A stretch of 64,000 nucleotides of DNA from Siccirubricoccus deserti. Lineage in GTDB: Bacteria > Pseudomonadota > Alphaproteobacteria > Acetobacterales > Acetobacteraceae. The stretch covers positions 1 to 64,000 of the forward strand of contig NZ_JACOMF010000024.1 of the NCBI RefSeq assembly GCF_014283215.1, in the 5' to 3' direction. A program made the translations under genes and the position numbers. Under the pieces are notes generated by a model, which saw only the letters and a program-made list of their open reading frames with translations, was not told the origin of the DNA and ran no database searches. Positions 62,006 through 64,000 of the stretch are shown here, piece by piece (the stretch's first letter is position 1; every line of letters starts with the position of its first letter).

Positions 62006-64000
62006 TCACCGCCATGTCCCGCCCGGTACGGCGGTTGCGAAATGGGCAAGGGGTCGGCGTGCCGCATTGCGGCGGGCCCGCCGGGCCGCCAGCGGGTCCT
62101 CGGCCAAGCCAGCCGGCGGCGAGACTGGCAGCGCCGACGCCTGTGGCGCACCGTCTGACCCGGCAAGCAGCACGGCTAGGGACAGCACGGTCGGGTAGCG
62201 GAACAGGTCGGTGACCGAGGGCGCCGGGTTCAGCGTCTGCGCCAGCCTGGCCTGCAGTGCCACCGCGAGGAAGGAATTGCCGCCGACCTCGAAGAAATTC
62301 GCATCATCGGCGAAGTCGGAGTGTTCGAGCGCCTCCTCCCAGGCCTTCCGCACCAAGGCGACCCAGCGGTCCTGCCGGGCCGGGCGCGCCCCTATCGCAG
62401 CTTGCGGCTGGAGCTGGATCGGGACCGACCCCGGCTCGGCGACGGCGGCAGGCTGGCCGCCCACCATCGCATGCAGGAAGATGTGGTCCGGTGAGAGCCG
62501 CAGCCCGGACCGCAGCGGCACAATGTCCAGCCAGCCGATGGCGCACAGCCCAAGCCCTTCGGCCGCGGCCGCATCGGCAAGCAACTGGCTGATGCAGCCG
62601 GCCTCGATCCGCAGCAGCTCCTCGGCCATCTCGCCATAGAGAGGACGGATCGCCGCGAGGTCGCCGATCAGCAGTAGCGAGACGGCCGCCGCCGCCGCCA
62701 TGCTGCGGTTGAACGGGACATGGAGGGCGCTCGGCTGGACCTGTGCTGGCCCCAGATGCACCAGCCGGTGCAGCGCGGGCAGGTAGTGCCAGAGCCCTGC
62801 CGCCAGCCCCTCGCAGCCCTGCTCACCCACCAGCAGATAGAGCTGCACAGCGTAGCTGGACCCGGCCGAACCATAGCGTCGGCGCGGTCCCTGCTCGGTT
62901 GCCACCTCGCGCAGCGGCGCCAACAGGGCGGCGAGTTGCCCTTGGGTGACGGAAGCGGAGCGGAAATGTCGGGTCGAGACCCGCACCGGTGGCGCATCGC
63001 CCGTCGGCACCGGGAATGCTAGGGAGGGCAGCGCCACAAGGTCACGCCGCATCGCCGGCGCCCCGGCAACGAAGCGGTCCCGCCCATCCTTGTCGCTGAT
63101 GACCCCCGCCGTGCCGAGCATCCCTGCCACTCTCGCCGCCAAGTCCGCCACCTGTTCCACCGGAACGGTCGGCGGAGCTTCCGCTGTCGCCGGCGGCGTG
63201 GAGTCTCGCGCAGCCGCCGATGCGCCGGTCATCCGCCGCAGTGCCAGGGCGGTCAACTCCTTGCGGTCCACCTTGCCGTTTTCCGTCAGCGGCATCCGTT
63301 CCAGCGGCAGCAGCAGGCCAGGCACCATGTAGGACGGCAGGCTGGCGGCCAGCGCGGCGCGGATCTCGCTCTCGGCAAGCCCGGAGCGGTGGCGATAGGC
63401 CGCCACCAGCCGCTGGTTGCCACCGGGATCGGTCACCGGGAATGCCACCGCCTCCAGCATCTCCGGCACCGCTTGCAACCCGGCTTCGACTTCCGCTAAC
63501 TCGATCCGATGGCCGCCGATCTTCACTTGGGCGTCCCGGCGGCCGAGGAATTCGATACCGCCATCGGCAAGGACGCGGCCGTAATCACCGGTGCGGTACA
63601 GCCGCTCTCCGGTTTCGGGGTGGCGAATGAAGCTGGCCGCGGTGGACGCCTCATCCCGCCAATAGCCGGCAGCGAGCCCCGCGCCGCCGATATGCAACTG
63701 CCCCACCTCCCCGATCGGGCAGGCGCGCTGCGCCTCGTCCAGGACATAGAATCGCTGGTTCGCCATGGCTCGGCCATAGGGAACGCTGCGCCAGCCCTCC
63801 TCCACCCGGTCTACCGGATGCCAGATCGACCAGATGGCCGCCTCCGTCGCCCCGCCGAGGCTGACGAGCCGCGCCGCCGGGTATTCGGCCCGAAGCCGGC
63901 GGGCCAGCGGCAGCGGGATCCAGTCCCCCGACAGCATGAGGAGCCGCAGCGAGCCCGCCAATGCGATGCCCGGGGCCTCCACCACCAGCTTCAGATAGGA
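62006..64000 (-). CDS. Non-ribosomal peptide synthetase, 3' part (A-Ox-PCP), runs off the window
   Basis: The last 664 residues of an NRPS whose start lies beyond 64000. The A domain shows its late motifs: SLGGATEAAIWSIWHP, VGQLHIGGAGLAAGY, LYRTGDYGR, GRRDAQVKIGGHRIELAEVE and PLTENGKVDRKEL. The GGATEAAIWSI wording is common in cysteine-activating domains, although the specificity residues are mostly outside the window. After the A domain comes an FMN oxidase domain (about 62420-63180) of the McbC/SagB type that oxidises thiazoline to thiazole, then a PCP (FFEVGGNSFLAVAL). A cyclisation domain is expected upstream. It ends four bases before PKS A, so it feeds the first KS. Confidence 0.92.
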   Translation of the reverse strand, partial: SYLKLVVEAPGIALAGSLRLLMLSGDWIPLPLARRLRAEYPAARLVSLGGATEAAIWSIWHPVDRVEEGWRSVPYGRAMANQRFYVLDEAQRACPIGEVGQLHIGGAGLAAGYWRDEASTAASFIRHPETGERLYRTGDYGRVLADGGIEFLGRRDAQVKIGGHRIELAEVEAGLQAVPEMLEAVAFPVTDPGGNQRLVAAYRHRSGLAESEIRAALAASLPSYMVPGLLLPLERMPLTENGKVDRKELTALALRRMTGASAAARDSTPPATAEAPPTVPVEQVADLAARVAGMLGTAGVISDKDGRDRFVAGAPAMRRDLVALPSLAFPVPTGDAPPVRVSTRHFRSASVTQGQLAALLAPLREVATEQGPRRRYGSAGSSYAVQLYLLVGEQGCEGLAAGLWHYLPALHRLVHLGPAQVQPSALHVPFNRSMAAAAAVSLLLIGDLAAIRPLYGEMAEELLRIEAGCISQLLADAAAAEGLGLCAIGWLDIVPLRSGLRLSPDHIFLHAMVGGQPAAVAEPGSVPIQLQPQAAIGARPARQDRWVALVRKAWEEALEHSDFADDANFFEVGGNSFLAVALQARLAQTLNPAPSVTDLFRYPTVLSLAVLLAGSDGAPQASALPVSPPAGLAEDPLAARRARRNAARRPLAHFATAVPGGTWR
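62190..62345 (-). other. PCP domain of the NRPS
   Basis: Carrier protein domain with FFEVGGNSFLAVALQARL; the phosphopantetheine serine codon is 62273-62275. It is followed by a basic, alanine- and arginine-rich tail (AARRARRNAARR) that may help docking to PKS A. Confidence 0.9.
62420..63180 (-). other. Nitroreductase-like oxidase (Ox) domain of the NRPS
   Basis: Sits between the A domain and the PCP. Recognisable segments are STRHFRSASVTQGQLAALL, GSAGSSYAVQLYLLVG, GLWHYLPALHRLVHLG and GLCAIGWLDIVPLR, matching the SagB/McbC-type FMN oxidases that occur as Ox domains in epothilone- and bleomycin-type NRPSs, where they aromatise thiazoline rings. Confidence 0.82.

Noticed and set aside
1-64000. 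CRISPR arrays, tRNA or rRNA genes, replication origin
   Set aside because: Reading through the window I saw no spaced direct repeats, cloverleaf-type sequences or rRNA signatures. The repeated strings in the PKS genes are conserved KS active-site and carrier-protein coding sequence.

Overview
The window is strongly GC-rich DNA from a proteobacterium. An alphaproteobacterium of the Acetobacteraceae/Rhodospirillales type is my best guess, from base composition, the kinds of IS elements and two small accessory genes; this is inference, as no rRNA or tRNA gene is present to anchor it. Apart from transposase debris, every gene is read from the minus strand, so pathway order runs from right (64000) to left.

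Right and centre (64000 to about 12749): one very large, tightly coupled operon for a hybrid NRPS / trans-AT polyketide. It enters the window inside an NRPS gene (end of a cysteine-type A domain, an FMN oxidase domain, a PCP: predicted thiazole). Next come PKS A (8305 aa, 7 ketosynthases) and PKS B (5742 aa, 4 ketosynthases, thioesterase, then a donor-type ACP). Then follow the beta-branching cassette (decarboxylating KS, HMG-CoA-synthase-like enzyme, ECH1, ECH2), one free-standing acyltransferase, a PfaD-type enoyl reductase and a third crotonase carrying the catalytic triad of dienoyl-CoA isomerases. No PKS module contains an AT domain. Most junctions are 4-base stop/start overlaps or gaps of about 35 bases or less, so the set is probably one transcript of more than 51 kb whose promoter lies outside the window.

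Predicted assembly line: (HC)-A-Ox-PCP | KS(Cys to Ser)-ACP | KS-ACP-ACP | KS-DH-KR-cMT-ACP | KS-oMT-ACP-ACP | KS-KR-ACP | KS-DH-KR-ACP | KS-DH-cMT-ACP || KS-DH-KR-cMT-ACP | KS-KR-ACP | KS-ACP-ACP-ACP(Ser to Gln) | KS-DH-KR-ACP-TE-donor ACP. This implies a thiazole-bearing, C-methylated, probably beta-branched polyketide released by the TE. I could not match it to a named compound from sequence alone.

Middle-left (12748 to 6897): IS110-type transposase debris, a class A flavoprotein monooxygenase (possible tailoring enzyme), a gene-poor stretch, a pair of small accessory proteins (one ending in twelve aspartates), an ABC1/UbiB-type kinase and an Sfp-type phosphopantetheinyl transferase that could activate the many carrier proteins.

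Left (6896 to 1): decayed IS transposase fragments, an RND efflux pair (adaptor and pump) that could export the product or be unrelated, and a complete IS110-family element with subterminal inverted repeats.

The most unusual observations are a double palindromic element inserted in frame inside KS7, the donor ACP fused downstream of the thioesterase, an ACP whose attachment serine is glutamine, and the isomerase-like third crotonase.
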